Source of the DNA: Candidatus Kuenenia hertensis
GTDB taxonomy: Bacteria; Planctomycetota; Brocadiia; Brocadiales; Brocadiaceae
NCBI GenBank assembly: GCA_021646465.1
Contig: SOET01000016.1
Span: forward strand, 18,781-82,780
Length of the DNA stretch: 64,000 nt
Reading direction: 5' to 3'
Shown: piece after piece, positions 29,098-37,346 of the stretch
Position numbering within the stretch: position 1 is the stretch's first letter
Layout: every line of letters starts with the position of its first letter
Made by a program: the position numbers and the translations under genes
Notes under the pieces: generated by a model
Told to the model about the DNA's origin: nothing
Database searches by the model: none
The model's input: the letters and a program-made list of their open reading frames with translations, nothing else

Positions 29098-29201
29098 GTT
29101 TCCCTGTTTTCCATACTCTTTTCTATTGTAAACAAAAATGCACCTTGACACGGAAAATCGAACTGTTACTATTGCGGCAAATAGGGGTTTTACTATAAAG
29201 G

Positions 29202-29279
29202 GGAGTTCGGGAGTTAAAGAGTTTTGGAGTTAAGGAGTTAAGGAGTTCAGGAGTTCAGGAGTTTAGGAGTTTAGGAGAT
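29202..29279 (+). repeat. degenerate GAGTT word-repeat block (left edge of island)
   Basis: A run of 7-9-mers of the type GGAGTTAA, GGAGTTCA and GGAGTTTA. The same word family occurs on this strand at 38003-38058 and 38791-38827, and in reverse complement (AACTCCTTA) at 39204-39287 and 44908-44947. Confidence 0.7.
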
Positions 29280-29375
29280 AAAGAACCAGAAGACAAAAGA
29301 CATGAAGGCCCCGATAATTATATGTGCAAAACTCCTCAACATGTTCCTTATTCTTTTCTCTTACACAGTGGAAAC

Positions 29376-29636
29376 ATGAATACTCTATCCTCTGATACCT
29401 GCCCTGAAATCGCACGGCTTCATGTTGAATTACTCCGCAAAGCGCCTTTATTTCAAAAATTACAGATGGTTACCTCATTGGTAGGACCACTCGCTACCTA
29501 TCCTGGCAGGGCATCTGTGAACACTACTCAAATAAGACATTGGAGAAACGCATAGAACGCTTTCTTTTTCTTCTTTATAACGATGATATAATGGCGAAAA
29601 GAGTCGCAACCCTGCTTATACAGAAAAGTCAGTCAG
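29376..29636 (+). pseudogene. frameshifted small partner protein of a nucleotidyltransferase-type module
   Basis: The first frame encodes MNTLSSDTCPEIARLHVELL... through MVTSLV. A one-base shift near 29486-29490 then restores a continuing sequence TTRYLSWQGICEHYS ... RFLFLLYNDDIMAKRVATLL in another frame. The combined protein resembles the short helical proteins that sit beside nucleotidyltransferase genes in toxin-antitoxin-like pairs; an intact distant relative is the 82-aa gene at 38456. The frameshift and the lack of an adjacent nucleotidyltransferase indicate decay. The end coordinate is approximate because it runs into the next remnant. Confidence 0.55.
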
Positions 29637-29955
29637 AGATGGGTAATTGGAAATCACAATTTGTGATATCCAATAAAGGGAAAATGGGATTGAGAAAAAT
29701 ACTCTATTCTTTCACTGAAAATGGAGTGCTATGCTATCAAACGTCTTAAATAGTGAACGGGCAATTGCAGTAAATATACAAATAATGAGAATCTTTACGA
29801 AACTTCATGAAATGTTGACAACTCATAAAGAATTGATACAGAAAATTGAAGAGATTGAAAAGAAGTATGATTATCAATTTAAAGTAGTATTTAATGCTGT
29901 AAAACAGTTAACAGAACCTCCAAAGAAATCAGGGAAAAGAACAGGTTTTAAGTAA
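29637..29955 (+). pseudogene. decayed ORF6N-domain protein, C-terminal half
   Basis: Reading across a one-base loss near 29725-29731 gives NWKSQFVISN-KMGLRK-LYSFTENGV-AMLSNVLNSERAIAVNIQIM, then a helical tail to KKSGKRTGF. This is the characteristic C-terminal part of ORF6N/antirepressor-like proteins. The N-terminal ORF6N domain is missing, and the fragment is fused directly to the preceding remnant. A 25-codon ORF (29965-30042) follows and is probably debris too. These remnants separate the left word-repeat block from cas3'. Confidence 0.6.
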
Positions 29956-30054
29956 GGTTGTACAATGGGGATTGAGAAAACAGAGATATGGCTAACCTGT
30001 GAAAATACCAAGTACGATATTCATGTTAAATGGCTGAAATAAAGGGTGGGTGAA

Positions 30055-31617
30055 ATGATTTCAATAATGCCGAGGAAAATTAAAGAGCTAAAAGGACTGC
30101 GCCCCTTTCAAAAAGAAACCTTAGATACCCTCCATTCTGATGCACAACTAATTATCGTTGAGGCCCCTGTCGGCTCTGGCAAGAGTCATATTGTAAGGCA
30201 AATTACTGATAACTGGCATGGAGCTGTCGTCCTTACTTATCCCACCAGAATACTGATGGACGCCCAAAGATGGACATTAAAAGGCGATTTCCCTGGGTCC
30301 GTAATGTGGCCGGAAGAAACAGGGGTTCCGCAAAATAATGCCCCTACGATTTTTTATTATTCAACGGATGCCTTAGTCTCTTTCTTAAAGCAGCAGAAAA
30401 AGGATTATCGCCTTGACAGGAGTGAACTGTTGGATACCGTGCTGCATCAGCAGTTTTGGGCGAGCAAGAGAAATATTATGGTAACCTCTCCAGATGTCCT
30501 CCATCTTTTGATAAATCTGAGAGCATATAGAGGGGCAGAACGGATAAAGACATTCTTAAACGGATCGGTAGTTGTATTTGATGAGTTTCACCTATATGTC
30601 GGACTAAAGAATTTCCCAAAGCTTTTGGATAATCTCTTTGAAAGTGGAATTAACAAGATTCTTCTCCTTTCTGCAACGTCTGTATCTTCCGAAGAACTAC
30701 AAAAGATTTTTGACAAATATAAAACATGCCATATTGATTTTAGCGATTCCATCGGTGGTGATGAAGACAAAATATTCAACCATCCCTTAACCCTTGAATT
30801 TATAAATTGCCGTTATACAAAACGAAATGAGTTAATAGCAGTTTTACAGAAATATATTCCGATTTTACCTAAACCATTGGCAATCATACTGGATTCAGTC
30901 TTCAGATTAAGGCTTATAATGCCTTTGCTCAAGGAAGCGTTCGGAAGTCAATGGAGTGTTATCGAATACAGCGGCTTTCATAAGGATAATTATTCCCTTG
31001 ACGAAAGGACTATTCTTATTGGCACATCGTCAATTGAGGTCGGCATTAATATGGTCTTTAAAAGCCTTATTACCGAAGCGTCTTACTGGACGTCGGCAGT
31101 GCAAAGGATCGGGAGGGTCGGAAGGTTTTGCGATGGCAAGGTAATCGTATTGACTACAAAGAACATGGAGCCTTACATCTCTTTAAAAAATATCATTTCA
31201 CGCGATGAGTTAGAAAGCGGCATCCTAAAATCAGCATTAAAAGATATAAAGATGACCCATGTCTGCGGCGATATGTTCAGGGGAGACAGCTATCCCTTTA
31301 TTGTTTATGATACCGAATCTAAAAGACTTTCAACTTATACAGAATCAATATTCTCAATGTACACTCCTGAGAAATGTATTGATGACTGGCAGTGTTTAAA
31401 TATTCAGGAAAAGGAAAAGCAACTCAGAAAATATGTCAATAATGATGCGATGGTTTCTGATATATTGCTTAGAGATAGACTAATTCCATTCATGGGATTA
31501 ATAGCGGGTCGTCTGAGAGATAAATATGAAAAGATTAGCGTTCATGCTGAGGATGATGAACTTACCATTCTCTGTGAAGATTCAAACAAGCCGTATTATT
31601 TTGAAAGGAGCCGTTGA
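30055..31617 (+). CDS. cas3': CRISPR-associated helicase Cas3' (type I-D)
   Basis: DExH-box SF2 helicase that unwinds target DNA after Cascade binding. Motif I VEAPVGSGKSHIV, motif II VVFDEFHLYVG (DEFH), motif III LLLSATS, and motifs V-VI SSIEVGINM and AVQRIGRVGRF are clear. There is no HD nuclease domain, as expected in type I-D where HD is carried by Cas10d. At 520 aa it is shorter than many Cas3 helicases. ATG 30055 is chosen; a GTG at 30046 is also possible, and GGGTGGG lies just upstream. It is the first gene of the effector operon and ends where cas10d begins. Confidence 0.85.
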   Translation: MISIMPRKIKELKGLRPFQKETLDTLHSDAQLIIVEAPVGSGKSHIVRQITDNWHGAVVLTYPTRILMDAQRWTLKGDFPGSVMWPEETGVPQNNAPTIFYYSTDALVSFLKQQKKDYRLDRSELLDTVLHQQFWASKRNIMVTSPDVLHLLINLRAYRGAERIKTFLNGSVVVFDEFHLYVGLKNFPKLLDNLFESGINKILLLSATSVSSEELQKIFDKYKTCHIDFSDSIGGDEDKIFNHPLTLEFINCRYTKRNELIAVLQKYIPILPKPLAIILDSVFRLRLIMPLLKEAFGSQWSVIEYSGFHKDNYSLDERTILIGTSSIEVGINMVFKSLITEASYWTSAVQRIGRVGRFCDGKVIVLTTKNMEPYISLKNIISRDELESGILKSALKDIKMTHVCGDMFRGDSYPFIVYDTESKRLSTYTESIFSMYTPEKCIDDWQCLNIQEKEKQLRKYVNNDAMVSDILLRDRLIPFMGLIAGRLRDKYEKISVHAEDDELTILCEDSNKPYYFERSR

Positions 31618-34199
31618 TGCTTGCAACTGATGAAATAAAAGCCATTTTAAAGCCTCAATTCGGTTTTCTTGGCAAAGGCGGAGAATTCAAAGCCGAGCCT
31701 TTATGGGTTCATGCCTTTACATTATGGAGTGTTACCTCTCAGATTATAAAATTTATACCCCGCTTTAACGACAGAGAGAGGAGGCTTCTTGAAATTACCG
31801 TTTTAATCCATGACATCGGCAAAATGACTGAAAAAAATCAGGCTGTCCTAACGGGTCAGGCTGAAGGAAAAGTCAGACATACACAAACAAAAGAACAGAT
31901 TAAGGAGTATTTTGAAGATAATACCCTCATTGAACAGATTGGACTCTCAGAAGCCGATATTGATTTTATTTACCACGCACATCTTCATCATGCGCTTCCG
32001 GAAGAGGCGTTAAAAACTGCTCCGCCCTCTTTTGCGGTATATGCAGATATTGTCAGATATGCAGATTGGCTTGCATCAATGGAAAGATTAGATAGAAGGC
32101 AGGTGCAGCAAATTTCCAGCAAACTGGATCCGTTTTGCCAGATAACCGCAGTTCATATCTCAAGACCTGAAGGGCCTTCCAATTACCTGCTCTTTGATAC
32201 AGTATTTAATACTTATAAAGAAATGGGATGGGATGCGCTGCTTGTTTTGCCAGACAGCCTGCTGCTCATCGCTCCTAAAACAGTACAATATCCAGAGAAA
32301 AAAGGGGTTGTAAAAGAATTTCAACAGACTTTGATAAGCCGATCCCTATTATTACAGAAACCAAATCCAACCAACTTTGCCTCCGTGCTGTTAGCTGGGG
32401 AATCTGCAAAAAATCCGCGCCTGTATCTTGAGACACATCAAGACTACTTAAAAGATGCCCTTGCTGATTTTGAGCGGGCACCATCTTTCTTCTTTAAATT
32501 ATTAATAGAAATGTTGGACAATTCCGGCAGGCTTACAATGGATATAAAGGAAAAGTATCCAGTCCTTGATATTTTAAAGGGACTGTGTGGTACAAGAGGG
32601 ATTCCCATTGCCAGAAGGAAATGGACAGACACGGGAGGAACAACTACCGAACCGTTAAAGGAAATGTTAAAAGAGATTTATGGGGCAATCTCTTTAACAA
32701 AGGTGATACCATCCGAAATTTTAACTACTGAAGAATCGGATGCTGATTTAAAGAAAATAAGCCCTGATAAATTATTTGAAATTTTAATTAGTGTGTCTGA
32801 GAAACTTTATCCTGTTATTAAGCAAGACGTCTTCAGTGAAGAAATCGAGTCGCTCATCAGTATGGAAGAGGAAATAGATTTTAAGGATTTGGCAATAAAA
32901 CGGTTTGAGAAATATAAAGAATATAAATCTACCCAAAACCCCGAACATGGGATATGTGAGAGTTGTGGTTTTACACAGGCATTTCCGACACAAAAGTCTT
33001 TAAGTTTCCCCGGCGGCAAACGATGGGGATTTTCTCAGATAAGCGCTCACACTGACAGCGCAAGGGCAACTTGCACTTTGTGTGCCTATGATACGATGGT
33101 GTTCAGATACGGCATATCAGAGAGCAAAAACCCTATCTATATCAGGATTGAGTCCAAAACAGCGGATATATGGCGTTTATACGATGAGATAACAAAATTA
33201 GTACAGAAACTCGATGCCGCTTTTTACAATCCCTATACGCTGGAGACCCTGGATCAAAAAAAAGATTATGGCTTTCTACCGCTTCCCAGAAACTTTAAAA
33301 TGCCTCAGATTAAAGAACCAAAATATATATCACAGCCTTTTACCAGCATCAGAGGGTATATTATTCCCGTTTCCCGCGCCGAGAGTTCCGAAAGCCCAAA
33401 AGACTTACGCGCAAGATATTTGTGCCTGTATGCCCTGTTGAAAATGATGGGTTTTGATACGCATATCGGCTTTGAGGAACAGAACGGACTCTTTGGCGAT
33501 AACCCTGTTGCAAGGCACGGAGAAGATTATGAAAGTCTTTATTATAGGGGATTGGCAATTAAATACTTAGCCAATCTTTTAGGCGGAGAAAAGAAAACAA
33601 AGCAAAATGCCCATGTACTTGCTGAAACGATCTTAACCAGAAGCCCCTCCGTTGCCTTAACAAAAATTGGAGATGCATCAGAAGATAAAAAAATAAAAAA
33701 GGAACAGGCTGCCAATATTGTTGAAACTTTAATTAAAGGCAATTTCAGATTTAGGAAAACAAAAAATGGAGGTGAATATACTATGAGAGAACTGCTTAAA
33801 GATGCTGCATTTTTTGCAGAAGGTATTCCGTCTTTTATATGGAGCGGCGATGACCATAAGGCATGGATTTCAAACGCATCAAAGCATCTGATTACAAAAC
33901 CCGTGTCCAAGACAATGAACTGCATCCTTCAAGGCGATGACTTTGAGAACGCCTTTGCAAAATTTCTGTCATTGATAAAAGAAGATATATCGGGCGACAA
34001 GACAAAAGAAGGATCGCTTGCCAAAGTGGATGTGGGAGATCTTAAAGTCTTCGTGGAAAATGCAAAAGAAATACTAAGCCGCTACTATGCTTTAAGGCAG
34101 TCTGATATATCCGCCTTTATTCAGGCAAAAAATGCCCTTTTGTCGTCTATCTATTTACTAAAACGCTATCCAAATATAAAGGAGGTCGTAAATGAGTAA
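31617..34199 (+). CDS. cas10d: type I-D large subunit with HD nuclease domain, Cas10d
   Basis: Large subunit (Csc3) of the I-D effector, 860 aa. An N-terminal HD domain is visible (HAFTLWSV; LIHDIGKMTEKNQAVL; IYHAHLHHALPEE), consistent with target DNA cleavage. A zinc-finger pair (CESCGFTQ at about 448 and CTLCAYD at about 490) sits in the middle. I find no GGDD cyclase motif, arguing against a type III Cas10 making cyclic oligoadenylates. ATG 31617 has AAAGGAG upstream and overlaps the end of cas3'; its own stop overlaps csc2 by 8 bases. The last 138 residues form a separately startable small subunit (own entry). Confidence 0.88.
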   Translation: MLATDEIKAILKPQFGFLGKGGEFKAEPLWVHAFTLWSVTSQIIKFIPRFNDRERRLLEITVLIHDIGKMTEKNQAVLTGQAEGKVRHTQTKEQIKEYFEDNTLIEQIGLSEADIDFIYHAHLHHALPEEALKTAPPSFAVYADIVRYADWLASMERLDRRQVQQISSKLDPFCQITAVHISRPEGPSNYLLFDTVFNTYKEMGWDALLVLPDSLLLIAPKTVQYPEKKGVVKEFQQTLISRSLLLQKPNPTNFASVLLAGESAKNPRLYLETHQDYLKDALADFERAPSFFFKLLIEMLDNSGRLTMDIKEKYPVLDILKGLCGTRGIPIARRKWTDTGGTTTEPLKEMLKEIYGAISLTKVIPSEILTTEESDADLKKISPDKLFEILISVSEKLYPVIKQDVFSEEIESLISMEEEIDFKDLAIKRFEKYKEYKSTQNPEHGICESCGFTQAFPTQKSLSFPGGKRWGFSQISAHTDSARATCTLCAYDTMVFRYGISESKNPIYIRIESKTADIWRLYDEITKLVQKLDAAFYNPYTLETLDQKKDYGFLPLPRNFKMPQIKEPKYISQPFTSIRGYIIPVSRAESSESPKDLRARYLCLYALLKMMGFDTHIGFEEQNGLFGDNPVARHGEDYESLYYRGLAIKYLANLLGGEKKTKQNAHVLAETILTRSPSVALTKIGDASEDKKIKKEQAANIVETLIKGNFRFRKTKNGGEYTMRELLKDAAFFAEGIPSFIWSGDDHKAWISNASKHLITKPVSKTMNCILQGDDFENAFAKFLSLIKEDISGDKTKEGSLAKVDVGDLKVFVENAKEILSRYYALRQSDISAFIQAKNALLSSIYLLKRYPNIKEVVNE
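33783..34199 (+). CDS. cas11d: predicted internally translated small subunit Cas11d
   Basis: An in-frame ATG inside cas10d is preceded by GGAGGTGA at 33768-33775, a near-perfect Shine-Dalgarno with 7-base spacing. Translation from it gives a 138-aa, mostly helical protein (starting MRELLKDAAFFAEG, ending NIKEVVNE). It is known for type I-D systems that the small subunit Cas11d is made by internal initiation within cas10d; the strength and placement of this site fit that mechanism well. Direct evidence here is the SD, the frame and the size; production of the protein is inferred. Confidence 0.75.
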   Translation: MRELLKDAAFFAEGIPSFIWSGDDHKAWISNASKHLITKPVSKTMNCILQGDDFENAFAKFLSLIKEDISGDKTKEGSLAKVDVGDLKVFVENAKEILSRYYALRQSDISAFIQAKNALLSSIYLLKRYPNIKEVVNE

Positions 34200-35037
34200 C
34201 TTTCTTGAAAAACCATCGCTTTTAAGCAAAGGTGTTTATCTCCAGCTTGTTGTAGACATGAAACTTCTGGACGATGCAATAATCCGCAGCAACGAACCTG
34301 AAGAGGTCTTAACCCACCATTATGAGGCATTGGGAAATAGGTTTGTTATCCCATGGCGCAAGGTGAAGGGCAAGTTGAGGAGGTTGGTATTGGAAAAGCA
34401 GAGGGGTTATAACATACAGCCTGACTGCGCCCTTAAAGATGATCTATGCCTTCAATGTCCTTCCTGTCTGCTCTTTGGAGGCACTGGAGAGACCAGTTCA
34501 AAAAAAATGCAGTATAACATTCTCTCCCGCGTGCTCGGAGAAACATTCATATCCACTAATACAGTTGAGAACATTCAAAACTATACTCAAAACGCCGTCG
34601 GCGAAAAAGACCTTATGACCGGACAGGCTCTTATGACAATCCTTACGGTACCAAAGGAAACAGTGTTTAAGGGCGTCGTTACTATTAAAGACCCTACAAA
34701 GGAGATGGTATCCGTTATTGCTGATAATTTGAAAAGACTGACAAGAATCGGGGCAAGAAGCGTTGAATGGGGGCGTGTGGAGACAAACATTGTTGACTAC
34801 AAACTGTCTGACAGAGAAGATATCAGTGTATATAACCTCTTACAGAATCAGACTCAACAACCTACACAAAACAATCTCTCCGGTTTCATCTCAGATTTGC
34901 CGGCTGTTAATACAGCTTATACAACATTAAATAATCAAATACCCGAACTCTTGAAAGACCTTATAGAAAGGCGTTCTCCCAAAAAGGATAAAAAATCCAA
35001 AACCAAAGGAGAAGAGCAAGAGACAGGAGGGGAATAG
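34192..35037 (+). CDS. csc2: type I-D backbone protein Csc2 (Cas7d)
   Basis: RAMP-fold subunit that coats the crRNA spacer in the I-D Cascade, 281 aa. The N-terminal KPSLLSKGVYLQLVVDMKL, the basic TRIGARSVEWGR segment and the cysteine-rich DDLCLQCPSCLLFGGTGET (a likely zinc site) are typical of Csc2. The tail is lysine/glutamate-rich. AAAGGAGGT precedes ATG 34192; the gene overlaps cas10d by 8 bp and abuts csc1 directly. Confidence 0.87.
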   Translation: MSNFLEKPSLLSKGVYLQLVVDMKLLDDAIIRSNEPEEVLTHHYEALGNRFVIPWRKVKGKLRRLVLEKQRGYNIQPDCALKDDLCLQCPSCLLFGGTGETSSKKMQYNILSRVLGETFISTNTVENIQNYTQNAVGEKDLMTGQALMTILTVPKETVFKGVVTIKDPTKEMVSVIADNLKRLTRIGARSVEWGRVETNIVDYKLSDREDISVYNLLQNQTQQPTQNNLSGFISDLPAVNTAYTTLNNQIPELLKDLIERRSPKKDKKSKTKGEEQETGGE

Positions 35038-36117
35038 ATGGAGATTTACCCTTATACCATCAAACTCATTGACCCGCTTTTTTATTCGCACGAGGCGCTG
35101 TCAGGGGCATACACGACCGCGTACCTCCACGCTACTGCCATTAATCATGCCGTTGCATGGAGTATGGGGCGAATGAGAGAAGACCAGAGTTATATCATCA
35201 GCGAAGAAAAAGGCGGCAGAAACATCCCCAGGTATACTCATTCATGGATTGAGCCCGATTTTTACTTTACTCCTGCATCTCCAAAAGGAGCAGTAAACTA
35301 TCTTGTGGAAACAGTGAAAGGGGATATGGACTATCTTATACAGCCAGGATTTGGACAGGCGAAAATACTGGGTAAAAATATAGGCAGAAACGAAGTATTA
35401 AAGGCATATAGGATATTTTCTATTCCCCCGGAGACGGAGTTTAACGGCTATCTTCATACCGACCCTGAAATTATAAGCCGTATGCCTGCATGTATGCGGC
35501 TTGGGAGTTTCAGGGGTAAGGCAATTCTGACAATCGGCAAGAGAATAAAAACGTTTGGAATAATATCAGACCAATATGTTAATCATCCTGTTGACCCTCT
35601 GGTATCAAAGGTTAAGAGGGGAGTAATGATTGGAATGTTCCCATATCCGATTGTGGACAGCGCCTGTGCTGAACATGCTTATGAAATAAGGAATCACGGA
35701 CAGAGAGAATTCATCGCACTTCCCGCACGTGAAGTGGATTTTGATAAAGATGCGCTGCTAAAAAGATTGAATGAACTGAAACCTGGATTAATAAAAGCTA
35801 AAGATGCTTCCCTACCCTTAAAAGACAGGGCATATATCATTTTGCATATGATTAGGACTGCCTTATCCGTAAGACATTTCTTAATGGGTATTCCGGGAGA
35901 GGAACGGCTCAATTCTGCCCTGAAGGATTTAGAATGGTTTAACGAATTGAGATTGGCCTCAAAAGGTGAATATGTGCCTATAGAAAATAATGTTTTTCTC
36001 GGATATATTGAAAGAATAGAGGAGATAATTAATGTCTGCGAGGAAAAGATCAAAGGAACTGCAAAAGGCGGAGATACAGAAGGTTCAGGAGAAGGTTCAT
36101 CAAGTCTTATACTGTGA
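35038..36117 (+). CDS. csc1: type I-D Cas5-like protein Csc1
   Basis: RAMP protein expected to hold the 5' handle of the crRNA. The N-terminus (YTIKLIDPLFYSHEALSGAY) and YTHSWIEPDFYFTPASPKG match the Csc1/Cas5d pattern. At 359 aa it is long for the family as I know it: residues from about 250 on form a helical extension ending in a Gly/Ser-rich tail (GDTEGSGEGSSS). GACAGGAGGGG precedes its ATG, which follows the csc2 stop with no gap. Its 3' end overlaps the following 149-aa gene by 86 bp. Confidence 0.82.
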   Translation: MEIYPYTIKLIDPLFYSHEALSGAYTTAYLHATAINHAVAWSMGRMREDQSYIISEEKGGRNIPRYTHSWIEPDFYFTPASPKGAVNYLVETVKGDMDYLIQPGFGQAKILGKNIGRNEVLKAYRIFSIPPETEFNGYLHTDPEIISRMPACMRLGSFRGKAILTIGKRIKTFGIISDQYVNHPVDPLVSKVKRGVMIGMFPYPIVDSACAEHAYEIRNHGQREFIALPAREVDFDKDALLKRLNELKPGLIKAKDASLPLKDRAYIILHMIRTALSVRHFLMGIPGEERLNSALKDLEWFNELRLASKGEYVPIENNVFLGYIERIEEIINVCEEKIKGTAKGGDTEGSGEGSSSLIL

Positions 36118-36481
36118 TACAAACTGGGATGAGGATGGAATCTATAGACTGCGCTTTGAAGAAATACTTCACAGGTCTAATCTGAGCAGGAAAACCATTG
36201 AAATTGACGAAGATGCAGCCATTGAATATAAGAGACGTGTAGAGAGAAAATTAAAAGGCATTGAAGAATTAGACAAGTCTTTGGTTTTTTATAAAATTTT
36301 AAATATCCTTGTTCAAGAACCAATGAACAAAGAAACACTGTTTATAGCGTTAGAAAACCATTCAGAAGATTGCATAAATAACAATCTGCAATATCTAGAG
36401 AAAAGCGGGGCGCTTGAAGCAGATGGAGATAAGCATAAAGTATCAAATCATATAAGAAAGCTTTTGCTAAAAACAATGTAA
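36032..36481 (+). CDS. unknown 149-aa protein embedded in the type I-D operon
   Basis: I do not recognise a family. The first 80 residues are charged and helical (KELQKAEIQKVQEKVHQVL). The last 65 (FYKILNILVQEPMNKETLFI ... NNNLQYLEKSGALEADGDKHKV) have the pattern of a winged-helix DNA-binding domain. The start at 36032 lies 86 bp inside csc1 in another frame but has a good SD (GAGGAG, about 8 bases upstream), so translation coupled to csc1 is likely. Position inside the effector operon suggests a regulator or accessory subunit; both are inference. Confidence 0.65.
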   Translation: MSARKRSKELQKAEIQKVQEKVHQVLYCDTNWDEDGIYRLRFEEILHRSNLSRKTIEIDEDAAIEYKRRVERKLKGIEELDKSLVFYKILNILVQEPMNKETLFIALENHSEDCINNNLQYLEKSGALEADGDKHKVSNHIRKLLLKTM

Positions 36482-36524
36482 AGTTTTATTCAAATAATTG
36501 ATAAAAATTGAATATAATTATACC

Positions 36525-37346
36525 ATGAATTTGTTTATCATTAGATACCTCTTTCATCTTGTTTTTGAAGGGGAAAAGACCAATTCCGAGTTATCAAAAG
36601 AGGTGGGCGGGACCATATCAAACGTGTCTCATGCAATGCATAGGCTTTACGCGCTCGATCTTGTAAAACATCCTGAAGGTCGGGCAAGGTCATGGATTGC
36701 TGACCATACAAAGACGCCTATTAAAATCATAGAAGAAATGCTTTTTATTGCCAAAAATGACATAGAGATCAAAAAACTTTTTTTGCTGCCCTCTGTTCTT
36801 AGAATCAGCAGTCTCTTTTGTAAAAACAAAAGGGAATCAATAAGTGGCCTAAATAAAAAAACTGGTATGTCTAAAATAACTATAATGAAGTCTCTTAATA
36901 TACTTATCCAAAACAGTATTTTAATAAAAAAAGTCGGAAACCCTAATCATTATTTTCTCGCTGATACAAACCTTGCTGATGCCTTTGTAAAGTCATGCAG
37001 TGAGATTTTGGCTGTCTTTACAAAAGATCAAAAGAAAGAAGCAACCCCCAAAAAAATTATAGAAGGACTTAAAAAAGATAACAATGTGTTAATACTAATC
37101 CATTACGGTTCTTCTGCTAAGGGAACATCTGATAGTTTAAGCGATATAGACCTCCTTGCTGTAACGCATGATAAGACTGGCAGGGGAGAAGTGCTGACAA
37201 AATATTCACATAAACACATAGACCTCAATGTATATTCCAAAAACGGTTTCCTGCGGTTATTGAAAAACCAGCCTGATTTCATAAGAAGCATTGCAGGTGC
37301 AAAGATATTGAAGGGAAAGAATATTTTTGAGGCGGTAATTCAATGA
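36525..37346 (+). CDS. winged-helix / MNT-like nucleotidyltransferase protein in the cas operon
   Basis: A 273-aa protein. Two winged-helix-like segments (about 1-55, with TNSELSKEVGGTISNVSHAM; and about 80-145, with SGLNKKTGMSKITIMKSL) precede a minimal nucleotidyltransferase domain with IHYGSSAKGTSDSLSDIDLL and a third carboxylate in HIDLNVYS, so the metal-binding triad appears intact. ATG 36525 is preferred to an in-frame TTG at 36498; a TATAAT box lies directly upstream, so a separate promoter is possible. The stop overlaps cas6 by 4 bp. It could regulate cas genes or modify a protein or RNA; no HepT partner is seen. Confidence 0.7.
   Translation: MNLFIIRYLFHLVFEGEKTNSELSKEVGGTISNVSHAMHRLYALDLVKHPEGRARSWIADHTKTPIKIIEEMLFIAKNDIEIKKLFLLPSVLRISSLFCKNKRESISGLNKKTGMSKITIMKSLNILIQNSILIKKVGNPNHYFLADTNLADAFVKSCSEILAVFTKDQKKEATPKKIIEGLKKDNNVLILIHYGSSAKGTSDSLSDIDLLAVTHDKTGRGEVLTKYSHKHIDLNVYSKNGFLRLLKNQPDFIRSIAGAKILKGKNIFEAVIQ

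Larger units (their letters stand above)
28659..29201. other. gene-free region upstream of the CRISPR island
   Basis: No credible ORF lies in this AT-rich stretch of over 500 bp. It holds the TGTCA palindrome cluster at 28795-28849 and the C-rich-loop hairpin at 29043-29097 (separate entries). A direct run of GAGTT words follows from 29202. The region marks the transition from chromosome-like genes to the accessory island. Confidence 0.5.

Noticed and set aside
31617..34199. A type III system (Cas10/Csm1-like) reading of the large subunit
   Set aside because: No GGDD motif, and the neighbours are Csc2, Csc1 and a Cas3' helicase without HD, which define type I-D.
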